The translations under genes were made by a program, and so were the position numbers. The notes under the pieces were generated by a model. The model was not told the DNA's origin. It was given only the letters and a program-made list of their open reading frames with translations, and ran no database searches. A stretch of 64,000 bases of DNA, taken from positions 14,192,525 to 14,256,524 of the forward strand of contig NW_020653726.1 in the NCBI RefSeq assembly GCF_003589595.1, read 5' to 3'. Below, piece by piece: positions 8,845 through 21,780 of the stretch (its first letter is position 1; every line of letters starts with the position of its first letter). The stretch comes from Hyposmocoma kahamanoa (Eukaryota; Arthropoda; Insecta; Lepidoptera; Cosmopterigidae).

Positions 8845-11800
8845 ATGAATAAAATCTGTAGAATTTGCTTAGAAGAAGGAGTACTTTCTTCCATTTTTAC
8901 TAAAAACTTCAATATTTCGCTGTGTGACATGGTTGAATACAGTTGTAACATAAAGGTAACGTAGTTACCCACATCGTCGAGTTTTCAGAGTTTTCCCCAG
9001 GTAATACAATTTTGATATCATTCCAGATAAGCAGAAATGATGGTTTACCAGAACAGATGTGCAGTAATTGTATTTATAAATTGGGAATAGCATATCACTT
9101 TAAGCAAACTTGTGAAGGAGCTGATCTGCGTTTGAGACAATATACTGGCTTAAGAATACCGGAAAAGTTGGTATAGTACATATTCTACATCATAAAACAT
9201 GTTTCGTATCACTGTCAGTCTATTCATGTGTTTTTTTTTTCAACTCAGGTTTGTGGAAGTTGCGGTAATGACCGATCCTATAGTGAGTGTCGCAAATTGT
9301 TCATAATAAAATTGGACTATCAAGTTTTTATTGCCTTTCTTTAACAATTTTTTTGTTTTTTAGGTTCCCCATACTATAATTAAGAAGTGGTAAGAAAAGT
9401 GTTTTTCTTTTGCTAGCCCACATTGTTTTGCAGTGGAGCAAACCCTCTTAATTGATAACTTGGCCAAAATATTTAAAATTGAAATGTAAAATCAAAAATT
9501 CTTTTCAGCAAATGTAAATTAGGACAACAGAAAAATAGCAGGACTAATTACAAGAGGAAGCCTGAGTCAGAGAAATTAAAAAGAGGACCCAAGCCAAAAC
9601 CAAAACAGGTGCATGCTTGCTACCAGTGTGATAAGCAATTCAGGTGCCAAGCACAGCTGGAAATGCATGTCAGGTATAAATTAAGGTTATTATCACTGCC
9701 TCTGTGGCTGAACGGTTACCATGCGGGATTGCCACACATAGGTCCCAGGTTCGATTCCCAGCCTGGGAGAAATATTTGTATGGCCTACATTTATTTATTT
9801 CTCTCATAAGTTTGGGTGTAATTTGTGGTTGTCTGTGTGTGTTCATGCACCCGCGACACAGGGATTGCCTTAAATGTTGAGTGTGCATTGTTATTATTAT
9901 AGGTTAAATATTGAAGACTAAATTTTATTAAAAGTAGCTGCTCAGCCTCCTAAGCACGTAACTTGAAAGTTAATCTACTAACTATCAGCTTGAAATGTTC
10001 ACTGCCATACTATATTACCTGATTATTATCTTATTTTAGTTGTTTATTTTTATGAACAGAATCACCTCTTAAAATATATGAGTGCTGCTCTTCTTATTAT
10101 AACTAACATAATCAACATTTTTAGCACAATTGAGTTATTAACATATCTAGAATCAGCAGAACGAGATTTACAATCCCCTATAAGCAGTTTTTATATCTTA
10201 TTTAGTCCAAGAAAAAAAATCTTTAGGTATCTGAAAAGTTACTAAAATGCAAAAGCGTTAGTTATGATAAGTATACAAATGTTTATCACTTGATAAAGTC
10301 TTGCATAACTTTGTTTCCAGAACACATACAGGGGATAAGCCATTTGGCTGTATGTACTGTTCACGCCAGTTCACTCAGAAGCACAACTTAACCATTCATC
10401 TTCGTGTACATACTGGGGAAAAGCCATTCCAGTGTGAGATTTGTAGGTAATTAACTACATTTGACCTAAAATTATTTTTATACCATAGACTAGACTCTGA
10501 ATGACTGAATGGATTGACACTAACAAGATATAATGGTAATGTTTAGCTTGTTATAAGTAAGGGATATCTGTTTTGCTTTTTTTCAGCAAAAGATTTTCTG
10601 CGCAGGGTAACCTGCAGGCTCATATAAAGATTCATACTGGGCAAAGAGATCACGTAAGTAACCTAAAACAACATAATATCTCTGTAGATACAAACAAATT
10701 TATAGGTCACTATAATTAGTACAGTTGTCCAAATTATATAGATACAAGCGGTTGCTTGTAGACAGAAGACACACGCGCCTTACATATTATGCGGAGCCTT
10801 ATTGTCATAATTAATTATTAGATTAAACATTCAAGTCTTAAATAAATTTAGTAAAAATTATTGTATGGAGAGGTTGAGATTTAAAAGTAAAGCAAATTTG
10901 TCATATGCTGTACATTTCTTTCGACTATCTCAGTGTTGTTGCATGTGATTAACAATGATCGGAAAAAGGTGTTCCACATACATAGATACATGTATAAATA
11001 TAGCTACAAAGAGTGATATAGAGTTGTTAAAACCACCAAATTTTAATTCATTATTAAAAAAATAATTTGGGATTTCCGAAAATAGAGTTCAGCATTATTC
11101 TTCATTATCATCATTTTAGTAGCAGTAGAGTTTGTTGTGAGAATGGATATCCTGCGAAGTACTGCCACCATACCTTTTTTCCGCCAAGCAGGTTTACTGT
11201 AATAAAAAGTTGGTTATCTACTACAACATCGTCGTCCAACATCGCAGAACAAAACTGCTAGGTGAGTAGATTTGTCATACAATGCAGTAAAACCATTTCC
11301 AGAAATCTGGAATCCGAAAAAAGTAATGAATTATAATTTGGTGGTTTTAACAACTCTATGTCACTTCTTGTAGCTATATCTATACATGTATTTGTAGATT
11401 TGGAACACCTTTTTCCGACCTATGGTGATTAACCACATTTGTTCTTCAGGTATGTTCTCTTTGCAACAAATCATTCATTACCTCCAGTGAATTAACACGA
11501 CACATGTCAAAGCACCGAGGTGTTAAAAACTTTAAGTGCAACCTCTGTGATGCTGCATACATACACGCTAGAGATTTGGTATGTAATGCACAAGTATATT
11601 ATATGACATGCTTTTTAACCCGTCACGCATCCTAGAGACACACAGTGTCCCTAATCATTATGGTACTTTTATTTTATTTTTAAAAATGGTGAATGAAAAC
11701 AGCTGCATGTGGCCACCATGTGGCTCCAGGACACTACAATATCAAAATTGTTCAAGTACACCATGTCTCTCTAGGATGCATGATGGGTTAAAATCATATT

Positions 11801-12215
11801 GTTTTATTAAATATTAATTTTTGGATTACAGAAACTACACAAAATGAAAAAACATGATGTTTTATCCCAAAATCAAAAATTGCCAAATGAAGGTTTCAAT
11901 AATAGCACTAATATAGATATAATAGGTATTGATGTTGACAAGGAAGCACCTCCAATGCCAGCAAAAGTCAACCACGATATTGTACATCTAGTCCACAAAG
12001 ATCCTGCAAGGAATCGACCAGAACACAGCCATACATTGCTGCCATATGAACATAAAGATGGAAAGGAAGTGTATCACCATCAAGGACTAGAGTCACCAAC
12101 TTGTACCATTTGCGGAGAAGGATTTGATTACATGACTGCTTTAGCTCAACACTACTTGCATCAACATAAAGAGTATGAACACAACATGAAAAATTATGGA
12201 TTAAATTTAACATGA
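8845..12215 (+). CDS. ZAD-type C2H2 zinc-finger protein, nine exons
   Basis: A probable sequence-specific DNA-binding transcription factor. The N-terminal ZAD (zinc-finger-associated domain, an arthropod dimerisation module) shows CRIC in exon 1 (8845-8955) and MCSNC in exon 2 (9027-9166). Further exons are 9249-9282, 9364-9389, 9509-9673, 10321-10446, 10587-10653, 11450-11578 and 11832-12215. All junctions keep phase and the total is 1182 nt, or 393 residues. C2H2 fingers follow a basic linker: [32 protein letters not shown] and CNLCDAAY, with canonical THTGDKPF and HTGEKPF linkers, and a last finger CTICGEGF near the C-terminus. The donor after exon 2 (GTTGGT) is weak but is the only one that keeps the frame. 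A tRNA-derived SINE lies in intron 5 and a foldback MITE in intron 7. ZAD families are lineage-expanded, so no orthologue name is given. Confidence 0.92.
9694..9902 (+). mobile_element. tRNA-derived SINE, family S1, copy 1
   Basis: The head has Pol III promoter boxes: A-box-like tggctgaacggttacc and B-box ggttcgattcc. A tRNA-unrelated body follows (ttgtatggcctacatttatt, then gtggttgtctgtgtgtg) with a TTATTATTAT tail. It lies in intron 5 of the zinc-finger gene. The second copy at 40160-40362 is inverted. Confidence 0.88.
10943..11440. mobile_element. Foldback MITE with long inverted repeats in a zinc-finger gene intron
   Basis: Arms of about 120 bp are inverted copies. The left holds ggaaaaaggtgttcc, agttgttaaaaccaccaaat and taattcatta. 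The right arm holds the same blocks in complement (11305-11430). The centre includes a fragment (about 11125-11215) of the dispersed repeat D1. The right terminus lies immediately before the nine bases ending in the CAG acceptor of exon 8 at 11450. Confidence 0.85.
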
Positions 12216-12371
12216 ACAAGCAAGTCAAATAATTAAAACCATTTATTTAAATTCTTTGATTGTCTACATAATTATGAGAGTTACAGTTTAAACCACAGAC
12301 AAAATCTTGCACACCATTCATTGAATGTTTTGAATATGTGGCTAGATGATATTTTTTACAATGGCTACCAC

Positions 12372-12406
12372 AATAAATTATTCTTCAAATTAATATAAGT
12401 TTTATT
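12372..12406. promoter_or_regulatory. Facing polyadenylation signals of two convergent genes
   Basis: AATAAA occurs on the plus strand at 12372-12377, downstream of the zinc-finger stop. It occurs on the minus strand at 12401-12406 (tttatt), 32 bases past the NDUFC2 stop. Cleavage 10-30 bases beyond each would make the two mRNAs overlap tail to tail by a few tens of bases. Confidence 0.55.
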
Positions 12407-12437
12407 TGCACACTAAGATGATAAACACTACAACTAG

Positions 12438-13194
12438 TTAACGAATTGGGACCCAGGGCTCCAAAATATCTGCATATTTCTTTCTCTCTGAAATGATATA
12501 AAAGTTAGATAAGTGCTATGTCAAAAATAAATGATGTTGAGAATATGTTGTAGGCGTTATGTAGAAAGAGTGAAAGCAATGTTTCATAGATTTTTCAGGG
12601 GAGCAAGCATTAGGTACTTAAAAAATTGTTTTAAAATATTTTACATCCTGTTTTAAAATTCAATTTTTACTTTTACATTTTTCAAACTGGGACAGATATA
12701 TTATGAAATAGTCGTTAAATCGTAAAACCTGTTCCCCTGAAAAATCTACGAAATGTCGCCCTTTCTACAAAACACGGACAATGTTAAAATTATTTTTATA
12801 ATTGAAAAAGATACCTGGGGCTGGAAAGTCCTCCTTGTGCAACTCCACGTAATGTCTGAGTACTGCGTCCTTTTCAGCGAGATAGTCGTCGCGTTTCATT
12901 TGAACAAAGGTCAATAAAGAGGTCCATCCAATTACCCCAAGAACGTGTTTATGAATGCCTGTAAATATCACACACGTTAATATCACGTTATTAGAGGAAT
13001 GTTCTAAAATTTGTTATTGTTATTATGTAATTACCGCTGAAGGATGGACGGCGTGTGCCGAAATTTATGAATACTCCTGTACTAACGCCAAAAATAACAC
13101 CCAAGGTTTGTGCCCAGTACTGATTGATATATGGTTTTTTTCTGCCTTCATCTCCTAGGTTTAGAAGATCGACAGCATTCCACGTAGCAGACAT
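12438..13194 (-). CDS. NDUFC2: NADH dehydrogenase (ubiquinone) 1 subunit C2 (complex I B14.5b)
   Basis: An accessory subunit of the membrane arm of mitochondrial complex I. Exons are 13194-13035, 12958-12815 and 12487-12438, with clean GT-AG junctions. The total is 354 nt, 117 residues, close to the usual length. Exon 1 encodes MSATWNAVDLLNL, then YWAQTLGVIFGVSTGVF, a membrane segment, and RRPSFSG. Exon 2 encodes HKHVLGVIGW and the family block RDDYLAEKDAVLRHYVELH. Exon 3 encodes the conserved ending YADILEPWVPIR before TAA. It is convergent with the zinc-finger gene, with 222 bases between stop codons. Confidence 0.95.
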
Positions 13195-14150
13195 TTCGAT
13201 ATATTTTCTGGGTTTTTGAAAAAAAATAATTGCTATGACTGACGTTACGTCAAAATATATTTTTTAAATTGTTTTATTTAACGGCGTCGGAATAAAACCA
13301 TCCAGCCAAACCTTCAATAATTTCTTCCTTCGTTAAGAGTCTATACAGTTAATTCCCAGAATTCCATGTATGTACTCAGAGTTCCTAATGGAACAATTGT
13401 AAAACCTTGTAAGAGCCGTACGGAACGAAAAATTTCCAACATAACCTTTCACACGTAAGTTTTAATTTTTCATTACAATCAATGAATTTTCTTGTATCAA
13501 TTACTAGTGAAATACTCTTACAAGCCTGGAATATTACGATTTCATGTATTTTAGATGATATTTGAAGTGTTTTTCTTAATTGAAAGATTTTTGTTTGCAT
13601 CGTATAAAATAAACCTCCTAAAATAAGGAGAATATCTTACTTTTGTGAAATATGTCCTTCTGGCTTCTACCAGCAGTGGTTATGATACGCTAGAAAGAGA
13701 GATCAAATAAATAACGTATAAATTAAATTAGACAGGCTTAAGCTGTTTTTAGGGATACTGTACTTTTGCCACTATCTTTTTCCCAATTTATGGGTCATTT
13801 TAAATATTGTATTTTTTTTGGATATTATTTCAGTATTATTTTTTCAAGGCAATAACAAGCCTTGCTACCTTACATGTGGATTGACTGTGTCAGTTGGTTT
13901 TAAGTGTGTGACAATGTGACCTCCTTACATCGTCATCCCACCTTTTTGTATCGCTTCTCTCCATTCGTAACGTACCGTTTTTTTCATCTACTCATATTTA
14001 AATTTAAAAATTTGAATTGTTTGTTTGAATTTGAAATATGTGTACTAACTTAATACTGTTCAAGGGCCAATAAAAAGTAATGATTTGTCATAATTGTTTT
14101 ATTTGGATACTAAAACTCAACCATGCTAAATATGGTCCGGCGGATTCTTC
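13195..14150. other. Intergenic upstream of NDUFC2, no gene seen
   Basis: AT-rich. A block near 13270-13320 (aacggcgtcggaataaa followed by ccagccaaa) resembles one near 5090-5125 (acggcatcggaataaa), so both may be remains of one repeat. Nothing else is supported. Confidence 0.4.
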
Positions 14151-14154
14151 CTCC

Positions 14155-14465
14155 TTAGACTCGGCAGATTTCATCATTATCATGAACCCATTTATACGTC
14201 CCACTGCTGGGCACGGGTCTCCTCTCAGGCGAGTGTTTAGGCGACAGTTCACCACACTGAGGGTTGGGACTGCACACGTTTTCCGAGGACTTTGAACCTA
14301 CTTCAACGTTTCATCACGATGTTTTCCTTCACCGAATAGCTCATGCTCATTTTAAATAAAATTTCGCATAAATTCCGAAAACTCAGAGGTGCGAGTCTGG
14401 ATTCGAACCCACGACTCTCTGCTTGAAAGGCAGTAGGTCAAACCATTAGGACCACGGCTTCATTT
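14155..14465 (-). mobile_element. tRNA-derived SINE-like repeat, family S3, copy 1
   Basis: On the minus strand the head at 14462-14395 has an A-box-like cctaatggtttgacc and the B-box gggttcgaatcc. The body ends with cgtcccactgctgggcac on the plus strand. The copy at 51960-52190 shares the cagcagtaggacgtaatggg segment in inverse orientation. Phrases such as cacgatgttttccttcaccg are typical of moth and butterfly repeats. Confidence 0.75.
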
Positions 14466-15485
14466 TCATTTCAATTTCTTTAACGGGGTAAAATTTGAAA
14501 AGTAGACAACATAGAATTTATAGGTACTCTGTTGGTATCCCTTTTCAGCTTTGAGGATGGAAAAAAATAGTCTAAGCTTTTCAGTATACGCGAGAAGCTT
14601 CTCTATTCTTTTTTTTATTCTCCCTTTACGTTTTGTACACACTCTTTGCTGGTAACTATAGTGTATCATCTGCTTTCGAATTTGTGGTATCATCTATGGT
14701 TTTATTTCAGAATTTTTTTTACCAACGCAATTAGAGCAATTATTTGAAAAATGTTGATATTAAAAAATCATTGAAAAACTGTGTAGAGTAGGTTCTTAAT
14801 GAATACAGCGGTATTCTTGTAAAATGCTGGTAAGTTTGGGTTTTTTTCTATAATGAAAATATTTAGGAATCGTGGTCATTGACTCGTGGTATACTAATCA
14901 GCAGTGTTGCCATACTTTGCGAAGTTAATTCGCCAATTTATGTGTGCTAAGTAGCCGATATTCGCCCAAGCTATAAAATCCCTAAAAATCAAGGAAAACA
15001 ATTCTACAATTCTGCTTGCTGCCGGAAATTGCGGAATATGAACTCTCTTATTTCCCCAATTCCCCACACGTAGAAATACTCAAACTCCCAAATGAATTGT
15101 ATTACAACTCCATTCCCCACAAAATCCCCAATCAAGTTTGCAATTCCCCAGTCATTTTATTAAGTAGTCTAAAATCGCCTTTTTCTATTTCAATCATAAC
15201 TTAAATATCGTCGAGTCGCCGATCACTTTTTTATCGCCGCACTAAACGTAGTGCTTAAATTCTCTTTGCGCCGCACAACCTATTGTCAGTTTTTGTTTGT
15301 GTCAGTAGTTATAAAATTGAAAAAATATTATAGACTTGACTGTCAGGTCGCGGTTGCAAGGTGTGAATTTTGAATTTTGAATTTCGCTTTTCGACTCTAA
15401 TTTCTCACTGAGAGTGTAAAATTGTGTCGTATTTTGTGTTGATGGAGGTAAAAAAAAAAAAAATAACATAGAGGCAAGTCCCCTT

Positions 15486-16664
15486 ATGTTCTGTGGTTCC
15501 AGTGACGAGGCGGAGCCCCCTGATAGGGGGCCTCGTTCTCTATCTGTATCCCCGTCCGTAAGCTCAATGGAGATCAACATCAGTGGTCAAAAGAGCAAGC
15601 GCCCTGCTTGCGCGGATATTGATAGCTCCGCTAAAAAGTCAAGACTCCCGCCGTCTGCGTCAGTTCAACATACATATACCCTGGAGGGATACGAAAGTAA
15701 CTGTGACTTAAAATATTCAAACATCGATGCTGGGCCCTTTCTGGTCCATGCTTCTCGCACAGAAAGTGACTCCTCTGCTTCCACAAATTCAATGCGTGCT
15801 TTAAAAATCGCCCAAACAATCTACAACAGCAAAGTCTCGGGAATTTTAGAAATAAAAAGCATTGGCAGGGACAAAGTATCAATCTACTTCCAAACACCAC
15901 AGGATGCAAACAACTTTATTGAGAGTCCGCTCCTTAACAATAAAAAACTTTCTGCTGTAATCCCCCGCTTTCACCTCACTCGCAATGGTGTTGTTCGCCA
16001 GATCCCCTTGAAATGGTCCCTCGAGGAATTGGTTCACTCCATCAAATCAAAAAAAACCCCCCCAAAGGTTAAAGTTATAAAGGCTAGGAGGCTAAATAAA
16101 AAGCGTATAATTGAAGGACAAGCCACTTAGGAGCCATCTGCCACTGTGGTATTGACATTTTTGGGACAGATCCTCCCGGAGAAAGTATTTTGTTTTAATA
16201 TGTCTCTCCCAGTGGACCTATATGCTCTACCCATAATTCAATGTCACAAATGCTGCCGCTTTGGACATGTTCGTGAACAATGCCGTTCTCATCCGCGTTG
16301 CTCCAGATGCGCCCAGAATCATGATGGCTCCTCCTGCACCGTTCCAGATGATGCTGTGTCTTGTCTTCTCTGTTCTGCCTCCCATAAAGCTACAGATTCA
16401 AGGTGCCTTGAGCATGCCCGTCAAAAGCTAATAAAAAAAGTGATGGCTGAAGACAATATTGGTTACCTAGAAGCTTCCAGACGATTCAGTTCTGTCCGGA
16501 AATCATATGCTGACATGGCATCTCCTTTCCAGCACCCGCAGATTCCCCCCTCTCCCCACCCCCCTCAAACAGTTAGGTCTCCTCCCTGTACCCCTGTACG
16601 CCCACAGTCCCAGATTCCTTCCACATCTTATCGCAAGACAACTTTTACAGAAAGCCGCCACTGA
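15486..16664 (+). pseudogene. LINE A ORF1 (gag-like, CCHC knuckles) with premature stop
   Basis: RNA-binding ORF1 protein of LINE A. The N-terminal part is Ser-rich with ADIDSSAKKSR. A C-terminal cluster of three Cys/His knuckles starts CHKCCRFGHVREQC, then CSRCAQNHDGSSC and CLLCSASHK. A TAG at 16128-16130 interrupts the frame, and the reading continues in the same frame on the far side (TVVLTFLGQIL). The break is therefore a point nonsense mutation rather than a frameshift. It is inactive unless read through. Confidence 0.85.
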
Positions 16665-16932
16665 CAAGAACAAACCCAAGGATACGATAGATACTCACAT
16701 AACCTCATAACATCTACACCAAAATCCTTGCAACCTAATGGGTGTTCTCTCCTTGGAGACCACTCAAATAATAATAACCCTTGTCCTACTAGACCGAATG
16801 ACAACCTGTCAGATATTATAACTAATTTAATTATAAATGTACTTTCCAAATTTAATGACATCTTACCGTACAATGGCCTTGAAATTATTCAAAGTATGAT
16901 CTCAAAATTATTACAATCTCTTTTATCCAACA

Positions 16933-19900
16933 ATGACATCAATTCTACAATGGAACGCCCGTAATATAAAAAATAAAAAACACGAGCTTATTTTTCTGAT
17001 AAATAAATATCACCCCGTAGTTTTTGGTATTTCCGAGACATGGTTAAAACCGAGAGCCCTATTCAGAGTTCCTGGCTATGCATGCCTTCGGGATAACAGA
17101 AGTGATGGGTGGGCTGGATGTGCCCTACTAGTGAAAAGGAACATCATGTATACACAACTCTCCATCCCCACACACTCCACAGGCCTCCATGTTGTCGCTA
17201 TTAGAGCACTAAACAAATCATTTGTCTCTGTCTACATTCCCCATCCTAGCCTTGACCTCATCATAGAACTATCCATGATCCTCTCATCCCTCCCTTCCCC
17301 CGTAATTGTTTTAGGAGATTTCAATATACGCCACTCGCTGTGGGGATCTCACATTTGCGACTCTTTATCCTCTGCTTTTCTCGATCTTTTGGACAACACA
17401 AATTTATGTATAGTTAATGATGGATCTCCTACACGCAGAACTTTCTCCCTTCAAAATACCAGCGCGCCGGACTTAACCTTAGTCTCTCCTAGTTTAGCCC
17501 CTTCTACCTCCTGGCTTGTTCTGATAAATTCCTTTGGAAGCGATCACCTACCTATATTAATTTCAGTAGGAGACTCCTCACCTATCCTCACATCAGACCC
17601 CCCACCCTTACTTAAATACAGGCTTAGGCAGGCAGACTGGGACATTTACTCCTTGGTCCTGAACAGCAAAATTGTAAACATGCAACCAGTTCAAGTAACC
17701 CCCTCAACCGTTCTGTCTATATATTCAGAGTTCATCACGTGTTTGCTGTCAGCCGCAGATGAAACTATCCCTTTGAAAAACTCTGCAAATAGCAAAATTT
17801 CCTCCCCCCGTGGTGGGATTCGGAATGTTCTTCGTCAGTCAAGGAACGAAATCGGGCAGAACTTGAATTCGCATGTGACTTATCCTTTGAGAATTATTTA
17901 ACTTTCCAAAAGATTTCCGCTCACACGAGAAGATTTCTGAGCAAAAAGAAATTTCAAGGATGTCGTGCATTCTGCGAATCTCTGGAACTCCGCACCCACC
18001 CGTCTACAGTCTGGAAGAGAATAAAATCCTTTCGCAGATCTCAGACTGATCACAACAACATCTCGTCTAACGACCCGTCACCCTGGCTTGTGGATTTTAT
18101 TACAAAATTATCCCCCCCTTTGTTCCTTCAGAAGCTCCTGCCGTTATAAACACCTCCTTGTCATCTTCTGACAGTATGAATGCCCCCTTCTCTTTTGAAG
18201 AACTAAGCTGTGCTTTGAACCATTTAAGGGATTCGGCGCCGGGTGCGGACGGCATTCCCTATTCGTTTATTACGTCCTCTAATCCCACCAAAATTTTTTT
18301 TTTGAATATTATAAACACAATTTTTGAATCTGGCATAGTCCCTATTTCATGGAAAACCCAAATTATCATTCCAATCATAAAACCTGGGAAAGACCCATCT
18401 AATGCAAACTCGTATCGACCTATCGCCCTATCATCTGTTTTAGCTAAAATCATGGAACACCTAATAAAAAACCGTCTGGAATGGATAGTAGAGAGCAAGG
18501 GATTGTTACCCAGAAGCCAGTTTGGCTTCAGAAAAGGCATGGGCACTACAGCCTAAGCATTTTTACATCAGATGTTCGACTAGCCCTCTCCGAGGGAAAA
18601 CACGTCATGGGTGTGTTCTTAGACATAACATCAGCTTATGATAACGTGAATCTTCCACTACTCTGGCAGAAGATGCGCAATCTGTGTATTCCTGTGAAGA
18701 TGGTCATTTGCAACATGTTTATGGGTCGCTCTATCGCAGTCCGTGTTAACGGTTCCACAACCCCCCCCGTATGGTCTGGAACGGCTTGCCTCAAGGTTCC
18801 GTTCTTAGCCCTCTCCTTTTCAGCTTGTACACGTCTGACCTCGGCACTTCAGTCAATTGCTTCTGCAAAATCTTGCAATATGCAGACGATATCGCCCTGT
18901 ACGCTTGTTCCAAATCTTTTTCAGATACTGAAAGTCGCCTCAACTCTGCCCTTTTTTACCTAGACTCTTGGCTTACCGATCACGGCCTCTCGCTTTCAGC
19001 TACCAAAAGCACAGCTGTCGTTTTCTCCCGCACGAGACGCCTTCCTGAAACTGAAATACATGTTAATGGGGGAAAACATAGAACTGAGGGAAAAAGTAAA
19101 ATTTTTAGGCATTATTTTGGACTCAAAATTATCTGGCATCCATCACCTCAACTATATATGTCAAAAAGCTGAAAAAAGCATAAATGTCCTACGTGCACTT
19201 TTTGGTGTTCGTTGGGGATCACATCCGTATAACCAAAAGCTCCTATACAACGCAATCATCAGAAGTCATTTTGATTATGGCGGCTTCCTTCTGGAACCAT
19301 GCAACAAAATAGCCTTGGCTAAGATGGACAGAATCCAGGCAAGATGCCTGAGAATAATCACAGGTGCCATGAAATCCTCACCAACAAACGCTCTTCAAGT
19401 CGAATGTCTGGAGCCCCCTCTACATCTACGTAGACAATTCCTTGCTAATAGATTCCTCTTCAAGATCTTTCAATATTCTTCTCACCCTTTGATTCCCGTA
19501 TTGCAATCCTTGTCGGAGATTATACCTTCCTCCAATTATTGGTCACACAAGAAACCTCCCCTTCTTATCAACAGTTTTAACAAAATTTCCAATCTCCCCT
19601 TCCCTATTTCCCAAAATTATATGAACCCGTTGTTTGAAACTGATTTTAAATGTTTAACGTTCCGCCCAACAGTCTATCTTAGTTTTGGCATCATGAAAGA
19701 TACCCCTGGAGCAAACCAAGTCTTCAACGATATAGTTGAGAGAGAATGGCATGACTGGACTACTGTTTTTGCCGACGCTTCAAAATTACACGAACATGGC
19801 GACTTGGGAGCCGCGGTTTGGTTCCCCAAGTTCAATGTCGTACTCAGTTTTAAATCCCCTTATTTGAATTCTGTCTTTTCGGGAGAGGCTATTGCAATAC

Positions 19901-20085
19901 TCGAAGCCATTTTATATATTGAGTCCCATAAAATTAATAAATGTTTGGTTTTCTCAGACTCACTAAGTTGCTTCCAAGACATTATTAAGCTACCGTTCCA
20001 TTCCAAAGACAATTTCTCTATCACCCTCCAAATTAAGGAAGCTCTGTACCGATGTCAGTCAATAACTATGGATATATCAAAATGA
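16933..20085 (+). pseudogene. LINE A ORF2: endonuclease, reverse transcriptase, partial RNase H; frameshifted
   Basis: The apurinic-type endonuclease is at 16933-17901 (TSILQWNARNIK, ISETWLKP, VLGDFNIRHSLWG, FGSDHLPIL). The reverse transcriptase lies in several frames between 18158 and 19700 (APGADGIPYSF, SYRPIALSS, SQFGFRKG, VFLDITSAYDNV, LPQGSVLSPLLF, QYADDIALY). The RNase H start is at 19750-20085 (TVFADASK, VFSDSLSC). At least four frame changes are visible. The frame is lost at 20085, where inserted DNA begins. Confidence 0.88.
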
Positions 20086-20470
20086 TCGCAGTAATCACTG
20101 AGCTCGAATGGCAATTCTCGCACTCAAAACGGTTCGAACCGATTTGTACGATAACCATATGAACTTGAAAAAATGTCATACGAGATCGTGTTTAGACTAG
20201 TCGAAAACTCGTAAGCAAGAATCTCCTTACTACATATTTCTCCGTGTAAACAGTCGAGGAGGCGATTAAGTTGCTTGCGAATCTCGTATGACATAATCGT
20301 AGGCGAGATTTTAGTTCTTGCCTGAATGTAAACATTACGATACGATAATCTTATGGCGATTATTGCTTACGATAATCGCGTACGAGTTTTCGTCACGAAG
20401 CGTGCGAGAGTCTCTCTCTATCTAAATGGGCCTTAAATGGCGAAAGATCGCCTAATCTGGCACCACTACT
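20086..20470. mobile_element. Inserted block of unknown origin within LINE A
   Basis: Non-coding DNA with repeated short motifs (tacgataa, aatcgc, ctcgta/tacgag) on both strands, as in subterminal repeats of DNA transposons. The termini could not be fixed. It begins where LINE A ORF2 is broken. Confidence 0.35.
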
Positions 20471-20639
20471 AATCAGTGTATACAAAATACATAGATTTAG
20501 TATATCGGGCCACTATGACAGAGCGGTCAGACCTCAAGATGAACATTGCGAAGATTGTACGGCGCGACCTTCGGAGCTACAGTACACGCCTCATTGAGGA
20601 GGCAATAGTAAGAAACCAAGGGTCCAAAGTGTTCACTCA

Positions 20640-21780
20640 GCAGTTTTGAAGGAGCCACCTGACGAAGCTTACAAAACACGATGGTCGAACCATAACGTCG
20701 AAGCCGGAGATGCTCGCCGAGATAGAAAACTTCTATGGCCGGTTATACGCTGCACATGTTCCTCGTACCCCACACGACAACCACGATTCCAGAACCGCCC
20801 TGATGCGCCACAATACCGACGACCTACAAGATATCACCCCTGACGAGATCGTATTGGCTCTAAAACAGCTCAAAAATGGAAAAGCCCCTGATGAAGATGT
20901 AGTTACTTCAGAACTTCTGAAGTCCAGAGGAGTTCCAGTCATTAAAGATCTACAGAACCTGTTTAACTCCGTCATTCAATTTGGGAGAACTCCTAAAACG
21001 TGGAACAGGGGTATTGTAGTTCTCTTTTTCAAACAAGGAGACAAATCTTTACTTAAAAACTTCAGACCCATCTCACCCAGAGCCACGTATATAAGCTGTT
21101 TCCTAGAGTCATTGCGAATCGTCTCGCCTGAAGACTCGACAAGTTTCAGTCACCGGAGCAGGCCGGGTTTCTACGAAGATACAGCACCATAGACCATGTA
21201 CACACAATGAGGTAGATTATACAGAAGTCAGAAGAGTATTATCGGCCTTTGTGTCTAGCCTTTGTGGACTATGAGAAGGTTTTTGATTCCGTTGAAACCT
21301 AGGCTGTTTTGGAATCCTTGCAGCGATGCCAAGTGGACTATCGTTACATCGAAGTGCTGAGATGTCTGTATAACGCCGCCACTATGAGTGTCCAAGTACA
21401 GGACCAGCAATGTAAACCCATCCAATTACGTAGAGGAGTGCGACAACGGGATGTATTATCCCCGAAACTGTGCGGCATTGGAGGATATGTATAAGACGCT
21501 GGACTGGAAAAGTATGGGCATTAACATAAACGGCGAGTACATCTCACACTTGCGATTTGCAAATGACGTAAACAGCAGAAGCTGTACGGTCTAGCGTTCA
21601 CCTCGCAACGTATTGGTCTCGACATGAATTTGGACAAGACCAAAGTCATGTTCAATGATCACATTGACCCGAGACTCATAGTCGTAAATGGCCAACTTCT
21701 TGAAGTTGTTTGTGTTTGTGTGTGCAGGTAGAAACAACTTCGAGAAGGAAGCCAGGAGGAGGATTCACTTATAATGCAAA
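20640..21780 (+). mobile_element. RTE-like LINE fragment inside LINE A
   Basis: Reverse-transcriptase pieces in several frames: AEIENFYGRLY, DITPDEIVLALKQLKNGKAP, RTPKTWNRGIVVLFFKQGD, NFRPIS, FVDYEKVFDSVE, LRRGVRQRDVLSPKL, HLRFANDV and GRNNFEKEARRRI. The order and wording match the RTE clade, not LINE A. The catalytic FADD-type box reads FAND, and stops and frameshifts are many, so this is a dead copy. The endonuclease domain is absent. Confidence 0.85.

Noticed and set aside
9694..9770. tRNA gene in the zinc-finger intron
   Set aside because: It is the head of a SINE: a second copy with the same unrelated body lies at 40160-40362.
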